Shown: positions 36,378 through 44,176 of the stretch, piece by piece
Layout of the letters: the number at the start of each line of letters is the position of its first letter
How positions within the stretch are numbered: the stretch's first letter is position 1
Source: Paraglaciecola arctica
Lineage (GTDB): Bacteria; Pseudomonadota; Gammaproteobacteria; Enterobacterales; Alteromonadaceae
NCBI RefSeq assembly: GCF_018861065.1
Contig: NZ_JAHKQO010000025.1
Coordinates: forward strand, 1-59,194
DNA: 59,194 nucleotides
Direction of reading: 5' to 3'
Notes under the pieces: generated by a model
Databases searched by the model: none
The model's input: only the letters and a program-made list of their open reading frames with translations
Told to the model about the DNA's origin: nothing
Made by a program: the position numbers and the translations under genes

Positions 36378-38573
36378 ATGACAAAATGGAAAACAGCTAA
36401 AGTTTCACACTTTTTGCTTTATCCTTTGGCTGCTTTAGGTCTTGTTGCGTCAAGCCAAGGTTTTGCAAAAGAAGGCATGTTTACACCAGAACAATTACCT
36501 CTAATTAAAAATGATTTGGTTGCCACAGGTTTGGAACTACCACCAGAATCATTGACATCCCTAACGGAATTTCCAATGGGGGCGATTGTATCTTTAGGTG
36601 GCTGCTCTGCGTCTTTTGTGTCACCGCAAGGTTTGGTCGTGACCAACCATCACTGTGCGCGTGGTTCTGTTCAATACAACAGTACTGCTGAAAATAACTA
36701 TTTAGTAAATGGCTTCGTTGCCAAATCACTTGACGAAGAATTACCTGCTGCGCCCGGTTCTCGAATTTATGTCACAGTCGACTTTAAAGACGTGACTAAC
36801 GATGTGGTGGGTTCGTTAGATTCTAATCTAACTGGTCGCGAGCGATACGATGCCATCACTAACAACAAGAAACGCATCGTTGCCGAATGTGAAAAAGATC
36901 AGGGGCATCGTTGTTCTGTGCCATCTTTTCATCAAGGCTTAGAATATAAGTTGATCAAACAACTTGAGATAAAAGACGTACGTGTTACCTATTCGCCAGC
37001 TGATGCAATTGGCCAATACGGCGGCGATATAGACAACTGGATGTGGCCACGTCACACAGGTGACTTCGCTTTTTACCGGGCTTATGTGGGAAAAGATGGC
37101 AAACCAGCCGATTTTTCAAAAGACAACGTGCCTTACCAGCCCGCTCACACTTTGAAGGTTTCAGCCGCTGGTTTAGACGAGGGTGACTTTGCCATGGCAG
37201 TCGGTTATCCAGGCTCTACGCAACGTTACCAGCGTTTAGTGACTGTTAAGCATGTTTTTGGTTGGTCTTATCCACAGTGGATTACTGCGCTCGAAGATTG
37301 GATTGCGATGATCGAAAAAACAGCCCCTGAAGGCAGTGATGCACGAGTAAAATACGAAGCTTCATTAGCGGGTTTGAATAACTTTATGAAAAATACAGTT
37401 GGTCAAATTAAAGGGGCAAAACGAGTTGGTTTAGTGGATCGTCGAGCGCAACGCGAACAAGAGTTGTTAGCTTGGATTGGCAAGGTGCCAGAGCGTCAAC
37501 AGTACCGTGATGCCATCGAGAAGCTCGACAAATTGGAAACTGAGATAAGTGCCTTTAATAAAGCTTCTTTCTTATATGGCAACGCTTCCCGTTCACAAAT
37601 GTTAAGCACAGCTAAACGGCTCTATCGCTTAGCAATTGAAAAACAAAAGTCAGACGCTGATCGCGAACTAGGTTACCAAGAGCGCGACATGGGGCGAATT
37701 AAACAAGGTCTACAACGAATTGATCGTCGCTTCGATGCCGAAGTAGAGCAAGCACTTTGGTTAATGTTTATTGAAAAATATGCGGCGCAACAACAATCAC
37801 AGCGTGTGGCAGCATTCGATAAATTTATTGGATTAGAAGGACAAAACTTCAACAAAGACAAGGTTGCAAAACAGCTAAGCTCGTTTTACGAACGTACAGT
37901 GCTTACTGACTTAGATAAACGTATTGCGTTAATGGATGCAACAAAAGAAGAACTTGAAGCCAGTGATGATCCGTTTATACAGCTTGCCGTTGCGACTTTT
38001 GACTATGGTCAAGAAATTGAAGACATAGAAAAGGTCCATGCCGGTAAACGCGCTAGTTTACGCCCGCAATATATGAAAGCTATCATTGATTGGCAAAGTT
38101 CTATGGGTAAATTAGCTTATCCAGACGCAAACTCAACCCTACGTGTTACTTACGGTAAAGTAATAGGTGGCTCGCCAAAAGACGGTTTGATTTACCAGCC
38201 TTTCACTAAATTAGAAGGCATTGTTGAAAAAGATACGGGTGAAGAGCCGTTTAATTCTCCAGAAAAGCAATTAAAGCTGATCAAAGCTAAACAGTACGGA
38301 GACTATGAGCTTAAAAGCCTTGGTTCAGTACCTGTGAATTTTTTGACCGATTTAGATTCTACTGGTGGTAATTCTGGGTCTGCCACGTTGAATTCAAAAG
38401 GTGAGTTAATTGGATTGTTGTTTGACGGTACCTTTGAGAGCGTGAATTCTGATTGGGATTTTGATCCAACTACCACACGCACCATTCACGTTGATTCTCG
38501 TTATATGTTGTGGGTAATGGAATATGTAGACGATGCTAAGCACCTTGTTAAGGAAATGACTATAGTGAAGTAA
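36378..38573 (+). CDS. S46 family dipeptidyl-peptidase (DPP7/DPP11 type)
   Basis: This 731-residue secreted serine peptidase has a signal peptide (HFLLYPLAALGLVASSQGFA). The chymotrypsin-fold catalytic His lies in LVVTNHHCARG, the Asp is in the DNWMWPRHTGDFAFYRAY region, and Ser is in STGGNSGSATLNSKGELIG. The Gly in LLFDGTFES stands where DPP7 has Gly and DPP11 has Arg. Hydrophobic P1 specificity is therefore more likely than acidic (inference). ATG 36378 follows AGGAAA. S46 enzymes release dipeptides from peptide N termini for nutrition. A strong terminator follows. Confidence 0.92.
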   Translation: MTKWKTAKVSHFLLYPLAALGLVASSQGFAKEGMFTPEQLPLIKNDLVATGLELPPESLTSLTEFPMGAIVSLGGCSASFVSPQGLVVTNHHCARGSVQYNSTAENNYLVNGFVAKSLDEELPAAPGSRIYVTVDFKDVTNDVVGSLDSNLTGRERYDAITNNKKRIVAECEKDQGHRCSVPSFHQGLEYKLIKQLEIKDVRVTYSPADAIGQYGGDIDNWMWPRHTGDFAFYRAYVGKDGKPADFSKDNVPYQPAHTLKVSAAGLDEGDFAMAVGYPGSTQRYQRLVTVKHVFGWSYPQWITALEDWIAMIEKTAPEGSDARVKYEASLAGLNNFMKNTVGQIKGAKRVGLVDRRAQREQELLAWIGKVPERQQYRDAIEKLDKLETEISAFNKASFLYGNASRSQMLSTAKRLYRLAIEKQKSDADRELGYQERDMGRIKQGLQRIDRRFDAEVEQALWLMFIEKYAAQQQSQRVAAFDKFIGLEGQNFNKDKVAKQLSSFYERTVLTDLDKRIALMDATKEELEASDDPFIQLAVATFDYGQEIEDIEKVHAGKRASLRPQYMKAIIDWQSSMGKLAYPDANSTLRVTYGKVIGGSPKDGLIYQPFTKLEGIVEKDTGEEPFNSPEKQLKLIKAKQYGDYELKSLGSVPVNFLTDLDSTGGNSGSATLNSKGELIGLLFDGTFESVNSDWDFDPTTTRTIHVDSRYMLWVMEYVDDAKHLVKEMTIVK

Positions 38574-38596
38574 ATCGCTTACATGTACAGGAATAG

Positions 38597-38632
38597 AAAG
38601 CCGAGTTCGAGTCAAATCAACTCGGCTTTTTT
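38597..38632 (+). terminator. Intrinsic terminator after the S46 peptidase gene
   Basis: AAAGCCGAGTT pairs with AACTCGGCTTT over 11 positions across an 11-base loop, and the stem runs into a T6 tail. Confidence 0.9.
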
Positions 38633-38737
38633 GTGCCTGGGTTTAATTCCTCTAAGGTTTAGTGGTACTTCGTTGTAAGGCTTCGTTGGGCAACGCAAGC
38701 AAATGAAATGACCTAGCTGCCGTAACCCGTACTCAAA

Positions 38738-38759
38738 TATAATACATGACATAAATTCA
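38738..38759 (+). promoter_or_regulatory. TATAAT box and MetR-like site before mesX
   Basis: A consensus TATAAT (38738-38743) with poor -35 precedes TGAC-ATAAA-TTCA (38747-38759). The latter is one mismatch from the MetR box TGAA-N5-TTCA. The nearby MetR-like gene also has a one-mismatch box. About 175 bases of leader would follow before the mesX start. Confidence 0.45.
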
Positions 38760-38924
38760 TGTGTTAATGAAATTAAACCATTTTTATTCATGTAATGAAC
38801 CACGTATAAATCTCACTCTACTCTTCACTTTACACAATATTTAATTTGATTGTTAAAGAGGGAAGCCCCGCAAGAGTATCGAAAAATTCAGGTTTATAAC
38901 GGAAAAATTGGATATCAGAACGCC

Positions 38925-39902
38925 ATGAATAAAGGTTTTACATTTAATATCAAGAATATTTGTCTCGATGAAAACTATCATCCTGCGGACAATACACGTA
39001 TTACAACTAACTTTGCCAATTTGGCAAGAGGTGAGAGTCGCCAGCAGAATCTGCGCAATGCGTTGAAGATGATTGACAATAGTTTTAATGCCTTAGCCTT
39101 TTGGGATAATCCTAAAGGTGATCGCTATAGTGTGGAACTTGAAATTATTTCAGTAGATATGGCGATAGAAAGCTGTGCTGAGGCTTTCCCATCAATTGAA
39201 GTGTTGAAAACCAATATTGTTGATCATAAAACCAACGAACGTATCGAAGGCATAGTTGGCAATAACTTTTCCTCTTATGTGCGAGATTACGACTTTAGCG
39301 TGTTGCTGGGGGATCATAACAAAGGACAAACACAATTTAGCATTCCGCCAAACTTTGGCGAGTTGCATGGAAAACTATTTCAATATTTTGTTAATTCAAA
39401 TGCTTATAAACAGCATTTTAAAAAGCGACCTGTTATTTGCTTAAGTGTCTCAGATAACAAAACTTATCAGCGTGTTGAAAATCAGCACCCTGTATTAGGC
39501 TTTGAATATCAGCCCAATGAATCTAGCTTGACCGAGCAATACTTCAAAAAAATGGGCTTGCAAGTCCGTTATTTTATGCCTCCTAAAAGTGTGGCACCTC
39601 TGGCTTTTTACTTCTTTGGCGACTTGCTCAATGACTACAGTAACCTAGAGCTGATAAGCACTATCAGCACCATGGAAACCTTTCAAAAGATCTACCGGCC
39701 AGAAATTTACAATGCCAATGCGGTCGCTGGAAATTGTTACCAACCCAATTTAAAAAACAGTGATCATTCATTAACTCAAATTGTGTACGACAGAGAAGAA
39801 CGCAATAAATTGGCTATCAAGCAGGGTAAATTTGCTGAAAAGCACTTCATCAAACCGTACCAAACGGTGCTTGAGCAATGGTCAGCTGATTATGCTCTGT
39901 AA
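38925..39902 (+). CDS. mesX: MesX (DUF1852), partner of methionine synthase MesD
   Basis: This 325-residue DUF1852 protein opens MNKGFTFNIKNICLDENYHP, followed by NTRITTNFANLARGESRQQNLRNAL. DUF1852 proteins are named MesX. From established work on folate-independent methionine synthases, MesX is needed together with MesD in aerobic bacteria, with oxygen. I chose ATG 38925 because the family alignment begins there; the in-frame upstream start at 38850 adds unconserved residues. Its ribosome site is weak. The mesD gene follows after about 100 bases on the same strand. Confidence 0.87.
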   Translation: MNKGFTFNIKNICLDENYHPADNTRITTNFANLARGESRQQNLRNALKMIDNSFNALAFWDNPKGDRYSVELEIISVDMAIESCAEAFPSIEVLKTNIVDHKTNERIEGIVGNNFSSYVRDYDFSVLLGDHNKGQTQFSIPPNFGELHGKLFQYFVNSNAYKQHFKKRPVICLSVSDNKTYQRVENQHPVLGFEYQPNESSLTEQYFKKMGLQVRYFMPPKSVAPLAFYFFGDLLNDYSNLELISTISTMETFQKIYRPEIYNANAVAGNCYQPNLKNSDHSLTQIVYDREERNKLAIKQGKFAEKHFIKPYQTVLEQWSADYAL

Positions 39903-40003
39903 TATAAATTGTGCTCATAGATAAAGAGCCTTTAATAGACAACTTTATTCCATGCGGTTAAGCCTCGCATTTTAATAAATCAACAGGTACAGCAGTTTTA
40001 CTT

Positions 40004-41068
40004 ATGAAAACACCTATTTTAGCCCGACATCTTGAACAACAACTATTGCCTACATCAACCGCAGGTAGTTTGCCTAAACCGTCTTGGTTAGCAAAGCCTG
40101 AGGCGTTATGGTCGCCGTGGAAATTACAAGGCGAAGAGTTAGCCGAAGGTAAACGCGATGCGTTGTTAGTGTCATTACAATTACAGCAGCAAGCGGGTAT
40201 CGACATCGTGAGTGACGGCGAACAAACCCGGCAACATTTTGTGACTACCTTTATTGAACATCTTACGGGTGTTGATTTTAACAGTCGCAAAATCGTTAAA
40301 ATACGTGACCGTTATGATGCCAGTGTACCTAGTGTAGTAGGGGCGGTTTCCCGCCCTAAATCGGTATTTGTTGAAGATGCCAAACTATTACGTCAGCAAA
40401 CGACAAAATCAATAAAGTGGGCTTTACCTGGCCCCATGACAATGGTTGATACCTTATACGATGACCATTATAAAAGTCGCGAAAAACTCGCATGGGAATT
40501 TGCGAAAATTCTCAATCAAGAAGCCAAAGAGTTAGAAGCTGTTGGGGTGGATATTATCCAATTCGATGAGCCTGCATTTAATGTGTTTTTTGAAGAGGTG
40601 AATGATTGGGGCATTGCGTGTTTAGAAAGAGCTATAGAAGGACTTAAGTGCGAAACGGCAGTACATATTTGTTACGGTTATGGCATTAAAGCTAACACAG
40701 ATTGGAAAAAAACTTTGGGGTCGCAGTGGCGACAATACCAAGAAGTTTTTCCTAAACTGCAAAAGTCTAATATCGATATCGTTTCACTGGAATGTCATAA
40801 CTCGGGTGTTCCAATAGAGTTAATCGAATTGATTCGAGGAAAAAAGGTAATGGTAGGTGCTATTGATGTGGCTAGCGACACAATTGAAACACCACAGGAG
40901 GTCGCCAATACCCTAAGAGATGTCCTTAAATACGTCGATGCCGACAAGTTATATCCCTGTACTAATTGCGGCATGGCACCCTTATCTCGTGATGTGGCAA
41001 TCGGTAAACTAAAGGCTTTAAGTGCTGGTGCGGCAATAATTCGCAAAGAACTTAGTGCAGTTAGCTAA
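40004..41068 (+). CDS. mesD: Folate-independent methionine synthase MesD (core-MetE family)
   Basis: This 354-residue protein corresponds to the catalytic C-terminal barrel of MetE alone, without the folate-binding N-terminal domain. The opening LPTSTAGSLPKPSWL, the GPMTMVDTLY motif, DIIQFDEPAF and zinc-ligand segments VHICYGYG and YPCTNCGMAP are visible. Together with MesX it makes methionine from homocysteine; the methyl donor is not established and is not a folate. Both genes lie by a MetR-like regulator gene, consistent with sulfur/methionine control. Confidence 0.88.
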   Translation: MKTPILARHLEQQLLPTSTAGSLPKPSWLAKPEALWSPWKLQGEELAEGKRDALLVSLQLQQQAGIDIVSDGEQTRQHFVTTFIEHLTGVDFNSRKIVKIRDRYDASVPSVVGAVSRPKSVFVEDAKLLRQQTTKSIKWALPGPMTMVDTLYDDHYKSREKLAWEFAKILNQEAKELEAVGVDIIQFDEPAFNVFFEEVNDWGIACLERAIEGLKCETAVHICYGYGIKANTDWKKTLGSQWRQYQEVFPKLQKSNIDIVSLECHNSGVPIELIELIRGKKVMVGAIDVASDTIETPQEVANTLRDVLKYVDADKLYPCTNCGMAPLSRDVAIGKLKALSAGAAIIRKELSAVS

Positions 41069-41138
41069 TAAATTTAGAGATGCAAACTAGCGGGGATACA
41101 GGGAAGGAAGCGCTACCTAGTCGGGCAGCTATTAACCT

Positions 41139-41969
41139 TTAACTAAAAAGTTGTGCCAACATTCGTAAACCGGTAAGCAGCAATACTAATGCAAATATTT
41201 TCTTAAGTTTTGCTGCGTCTAATTTTGCCGCAAGTAACGCACCCAAAGGTGCGGTTAATACGGTAAAAGGTACAATACATATAAAACCGATTAAATTAAC
41301 TAAACCATAAGTGCCAGCCGGTGCATCAGTTGGAGAGCTACCGAGTAGCAGCATAGTAAGCGCACCAGGTAGGGAAATCATTAATCCTATTGCCGCTGCG
41401 GTGCCTACTGCCTTGTGTGCGGGGTAATTAAAAAGCGTGAGTAATGGAACAGAGAGAGTGCCACCGCCAATTCCCACCATTGAACTAAAAAAACCAATGG
41501 AAGTACCTATTACTCTTTGTGTAGTTTGGCCTGGCAACTGTTGGTATAGCGCCGATTTTCCTGTTCTGAATAGCATATTTAATGCCGACAAGATGGCTAT
41601 TACAGCAAACATAATAGAAAACAAATCACCTTCAAGACGTGTCACTAGCCAACTTCCTGCCAATACACCCATTAGAATAAAGATTGCCCAATGTTTAAGT
41701 AGAGTGAAGTCAACGTTACCTCTTTGGTAATGAGAACGAATTGAACTAACAGAAGTAGGTACTATGGTCGCCAATGAGGTAGCAGTTGCAATTAACATCG
41801 CTGATTCTGGTGAGCTTCCAAAGCTCTGGAACAAAAAAAATAGCACTGGCACAATCACAATGCCGCCACCTACGCCTAATAAGCCCGCTAAAATTCCAGC
41901 GAATATTCCAGTAGCGATCAATGCTAAAAAGGTGGTGATGTTACTTGTTATAAATTCAATACTATTCAC
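41139..41969 (-). CDS. TSUP (TauE/SafE) family membrane permease
   Basis: This 276-residue protein has about eight hydrophobic segments with the paired TSUP signatures AGILAGLLGVGGGIVIVPVL near the N terminus and GFFSSMVGIGGGTLSVPLL in the middle. Members move sulfite, sulfoacetate or other organosulfur anions. Which substrate applies here is unknown, but its position next to methionine synthase genes and a MetR-like regulator hints at sulfur metabolism. It is convergent with mesD and divergent from the regulator. Confidence 0.9.
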   Translation of the reverse strand: MNSIEFITSNITTFLALIATGIFAGILAGLLGVGGGIVIVPVLFFLFQSFGSSPESAMLIATATSLATIVPTSVSSIRSHYQRGNVDFTLLKHWAIFILMGVLAGSWLVTRLEGDLFSIMFAVIAILSALNMLFRTGKSALYQQLPGQTTQRVIGTSIGFFSSMVGIGGGTLSVPLLTLFNYPAHKAVGTAAAIGLMISLPGALTMLLLGSSPTDAPAGTYGLVNLIGFICIVPFTVLTAPLGALLAAKLDAAKLKKIFALVLLLTGLRMLAQLFS

Positions 41970-42190
41970 TTACTACTTCTAATCTTTTTTAATGCTAATA
42001 ACCAAACAGTACCTAACTTTATGTAAAGTGACGAGTTCAGTCTCAATTGACAGGTTTTTTATTAAAAAGGCTGCCGATTTTTAGCATAGGCAAGCAATTA
42101 ACAACACTTTTTAAATTCTATTTATTCCAATACGGTCGATTGTAAGTAATCTAATAAGATGAATAAAAGTGATATGATTTCATTAATCAA

Positions 42191-42203
42191 TGAGCATTGT
42201 TCA
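42191..42203 (+). promoter_or_regulatory. MetR-like box before the MetR-like gene
   Basis: TGAG-CATTG-TTCA is one mismatch from TGAA-N5-TTCA and lies 30 bases before the GTG start, in the divergent TSUP/regulator region. This fits autoregulation. Confidence 0.5.
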
Positions 42204-42232
42204 TCATTATATCTAACATAAGGAGTGTACAC

Positions 42233-43117
42233 GTGTTGGAGAGGATCCATTTAGAAATACTCACCGCAATAAAAGAACACGGAACGTTAACTAAGGCGGC
42301 TGATTCATTACATTTGTCACAATCTGCTTTGAGTCACAGTATCAAAAAACTAGAAGGGCAAATCGCCACTCCCATTTGGGAAAAAGAGGGGCGCAATTTA
42401 CGTCTAACTGCGGCCGGAGAAAGAATTCAAACCCTTGCTAATCGCGTATTGCCGCAGTTTTTACATGCGGAACTATTGCTCAGTCAGATTGCGAAAGGTG
42501 AAGCGGGAGCATTAAGGATAGGGATGGAATGTCACCCCTGTTATCAATGGCTTCTCAGAGTTATTAGCCCTTATTTGCAGCGGTGGCCCGACATAGACAT
42601 GGATGTAAAGCAGGAGTTTCAGTTTGGCGCCTTAGGTGCATTGCTTAGTTATGAGATAGATGTGCTAATTACCCCCGATCCCCTGTTTAAACCCAAGATA
42701 GACTACATTCCGGTTTTTGATTATGAACACCGACTAGTGGTGTCTGCGACGCACAAACTGGCTGAGCAGGACTTTGTTTTGCCAGAACAGCTAGGTCAAG
42801 AAGTACTGTTTAGTTACCCTGTTGAGCCATTGAGACTTGATATTTTTAGTCAATTTTTAAATCGAGCTAAGTGTTCGGTGAAGAAACACAAAATAATTGA
42901 AACAACTGAGATTATGTTACAGATGGTAGCTGCAGGCCGAGGTATTTGCGCTTTACCTGGGTGGCTTGTAGACGAATACTCCAAATCAATGCCGATTAAG
43001 AGCCTTCGCTTTGGTGAGAAAGGTATTAGTAAACAAATTTTTATAGGGATCCGCAAAGACGAACAACATATAGACTACTTAAACGATTTTATTAGCCAAG
43101 CTAAAAAGACAAAGTGA
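42233..43117 (+). CDS. metR: MetR-like LysR family regulator
   Basis: This 294-residue LysR protein has the N-terminal HTH (GTLTKAADSLHLSQSALSHSIKKLEGQI). It is closer to MetR than to other LysR proteins: LRIGMECHPCYQWL matches E. coli LRIAIECHSCIQWL, and FDYEHRLVVS, LFSYPVEPLRLDIF and LQMVAAGRGICALPGW also follow MetR. MetR senses homocysteine to control methionine genes. The start is GTG 42233, behind AAGGAG at good spacing. Likely targets are itself, the divergent TSUP gene and mesX-mesD. Confidence 0.82.
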   Translation: MLERIHLEILTAIKEHGTLTKAADSLHLSQSALSHSIKKLEGQIATPIWEKEGRNLRLTAAGERIQTLANRVLPQFLHAELLLSQIAKGEAGALRIGMECHPCYQWLLRVISPYLQRWPDIDMDVKQEFQFGALGALLSYEIDVLITPDPLFKPKIDYIPVFDYEHRLVVSATHKLAEQDFVLPEQLGQEVLFSYPVEPLRLDIFSQFLNRAKCSVKKHKIIETTEIMLQMVAAGRGICALPGWLVDEYSKSMPIKSLRFGEKGISKQIFIGIRKDEQHIDYLNDFISQAKKTK

Positions 43118-43129
43118 TATTTTGACAGA

Positions 43130-43166
43130 GTTCGCAATAATCTTGGGCAATCAGGTTATTGTGAAC
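43130..43166 (+). terminator. Hairpin after the MetR-like gene
   Basis: GTTCGCAATAA pairs with TTATTGTGAAC over 11 positions (one G-U) with a 15-base loop, 12 bases after the stop. No T-run follows. Confidence 0.4.
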
Positions 43167-43288
43167 TTAGTGTAAACTGCATTCTTGATACTCCGCATAT
43201 GCAATGAACTAATTGTATGTCTGCGATATTCGATGTGAACAACCGCAACTTAAAGCAAGACTTCATTATTTTTATAGTGTTTTGAACT

Positions 43289-43500
43289 GAAATCTATTTT
43301 TTCGTTGTCAGTTTGGATCCCTGCTACGTCATTCCTGTGGTTCCCGTTTTGTCATTCCGGTGGCTCTCGTTTCGTCACTCTGGTGGTTCCTGTTTCGTCA
43401 TTCCAGTGGTTCCTGTTTCGTCATTCCGGCGATGTTTTAAGCCGGAATCCATTCATTGTTGTCAATGTGAATCCCTGCTAACGACATGCAGGGATGACGG
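43289..43500. repeat. Compound repeat: partial element, four 23-bp tandem units and a full 81-bp element
   Basis: A truncated copy of the dispersed element (about 43289-43326) is followed by four 23-bp units beginning GTCATTCC or GTCACTCT at 43328, 43351, 43374 and 43397, then a complete 81-bp copy (43420-43500) ending GCAGGGATGACGG. The full copy matches those near 36 kb. The rest of 43118-43629 holds no gene. Confidence 0.82.
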
Positions 43501-43629
43501 TATAAAAAGCAGTGGTTAGAATTTGGAAACTAGTTTCTATTTACACGTTACTACTATTCACATATTCCTTAAAAATCCTTACAATGGCCGCGTTTTTTGT
43601 TAGAGGTTCTTTACCTCAGTAAGGTCAAA

Positions 43630-44088
43630 ATGTTTAAACCGTTTTCAAAATTGCTGGTTATGATTAATCTGTTGATCGCCTTTGTGGGGCAATCTATGGC
43701 TTATCATTTTATCGCCTTTGATGATGTTGACGCTAGTTCACAAACTCTTGAGGACACGTCTACTTTACATACGAAAACCTATCCACAAACAGAAAACAGC
43801 TCGCTAGTAAAACCGCAGCAGACACCCCCTCAAAGCAACAAGCTCGATAACAGTATCGATGGCACTGGCTTCAAGGCATCAGACGAAGTTGATGATTGCT
43901 GTGATGTTGACTGCTGTGACGGCGAATGCTTTTGCCCGGCGAACGCTTGTAGCTCTATGATTTTTATAGATAATACGCTTGCGCAGTCAAAATTTATATT
44001 TAACAGTGAGTCGGTGTTGTCATTTGTGCAAGCATCCCCTCAGTATATTGTTACCTCCTTGTATCGGCCGCCTATTTTTACCTCATAA
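43630..44088 (+). CDS. Small exported Cys-rich protein, copper-island (CopL-like)
   Basis: This 152-residue protein starts with a hydrophobic signal (KLLVMINLLIAFVGQSMA), then a polar linker, then a Cys cluster DDCCDVDCCDGECFCPANACSS, and ends YRPPIFTS. ATG 43630 is preceded by TAAGG at good spacing. The same Cys-cluster-plus-YRPPI layout recurs in the 46446-46793 protein. The two flank the TonB receptor gene and precede the multicopper oxidase. A role in binding Cu+ or Cu2+ in the periplasm is inferred. The resemblance to CopL-type regulators is by pattern only. Confidence 0.65.
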   Translation: MFKPFSKLLVMINLLIAFVGQSMAYHFIAFDDVDASSQTLEDTSTLHTKTYPQTENSSLVKPQQTPPQSNKLDNSIDGTGFKASDEVDDCCDVDCCDGECFCPANACSSMIFIDNTLAQSKFIFNSESVLSFVQASPQYIVTSLYRPPIFTS

Positions 44089-44135
44089 ACTGCTAATTCC
44101 ACCCCCTAGAAAACACTAAAACTCGTTTAATTAAT

Positions 44136-44155
44136 TGCGAAATTTTCGCAGTTTT
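44136..44155 (+). terminator. Weak hairpin and T-run between Cys-rich gene and TonB receptor gene
   Basis: TGCGAA/TTCGCA pairing with a short loop is followed by GTTTTT. It would attenuate rather than stop read-through into the receptor gene. Confidence 0.45.
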
Positions 44156-44176
44156 TAGCATTATTTGAGGTAAAAA

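Noticed and set aside
38633-38924. SAM or cobalamin riboswitch before mesX
   Set aside because: No SAM-I core (such as the conserved hairpin with AGAG/kink-turn) or B12 box (GCCACTG) is visible; an activator box fits better.
43328-43500. CRISPR array
   Set aside because: The 23-bp units are direct tandem repeats without spacers, and there are no cas genes.
43313-43519. Open frame of 68 codons within the 23-bp repeats
   Set aside because: The repeated peptide (VIPVV) is only a translation of the non-coding repeat. No start site or ribosome site supports it.
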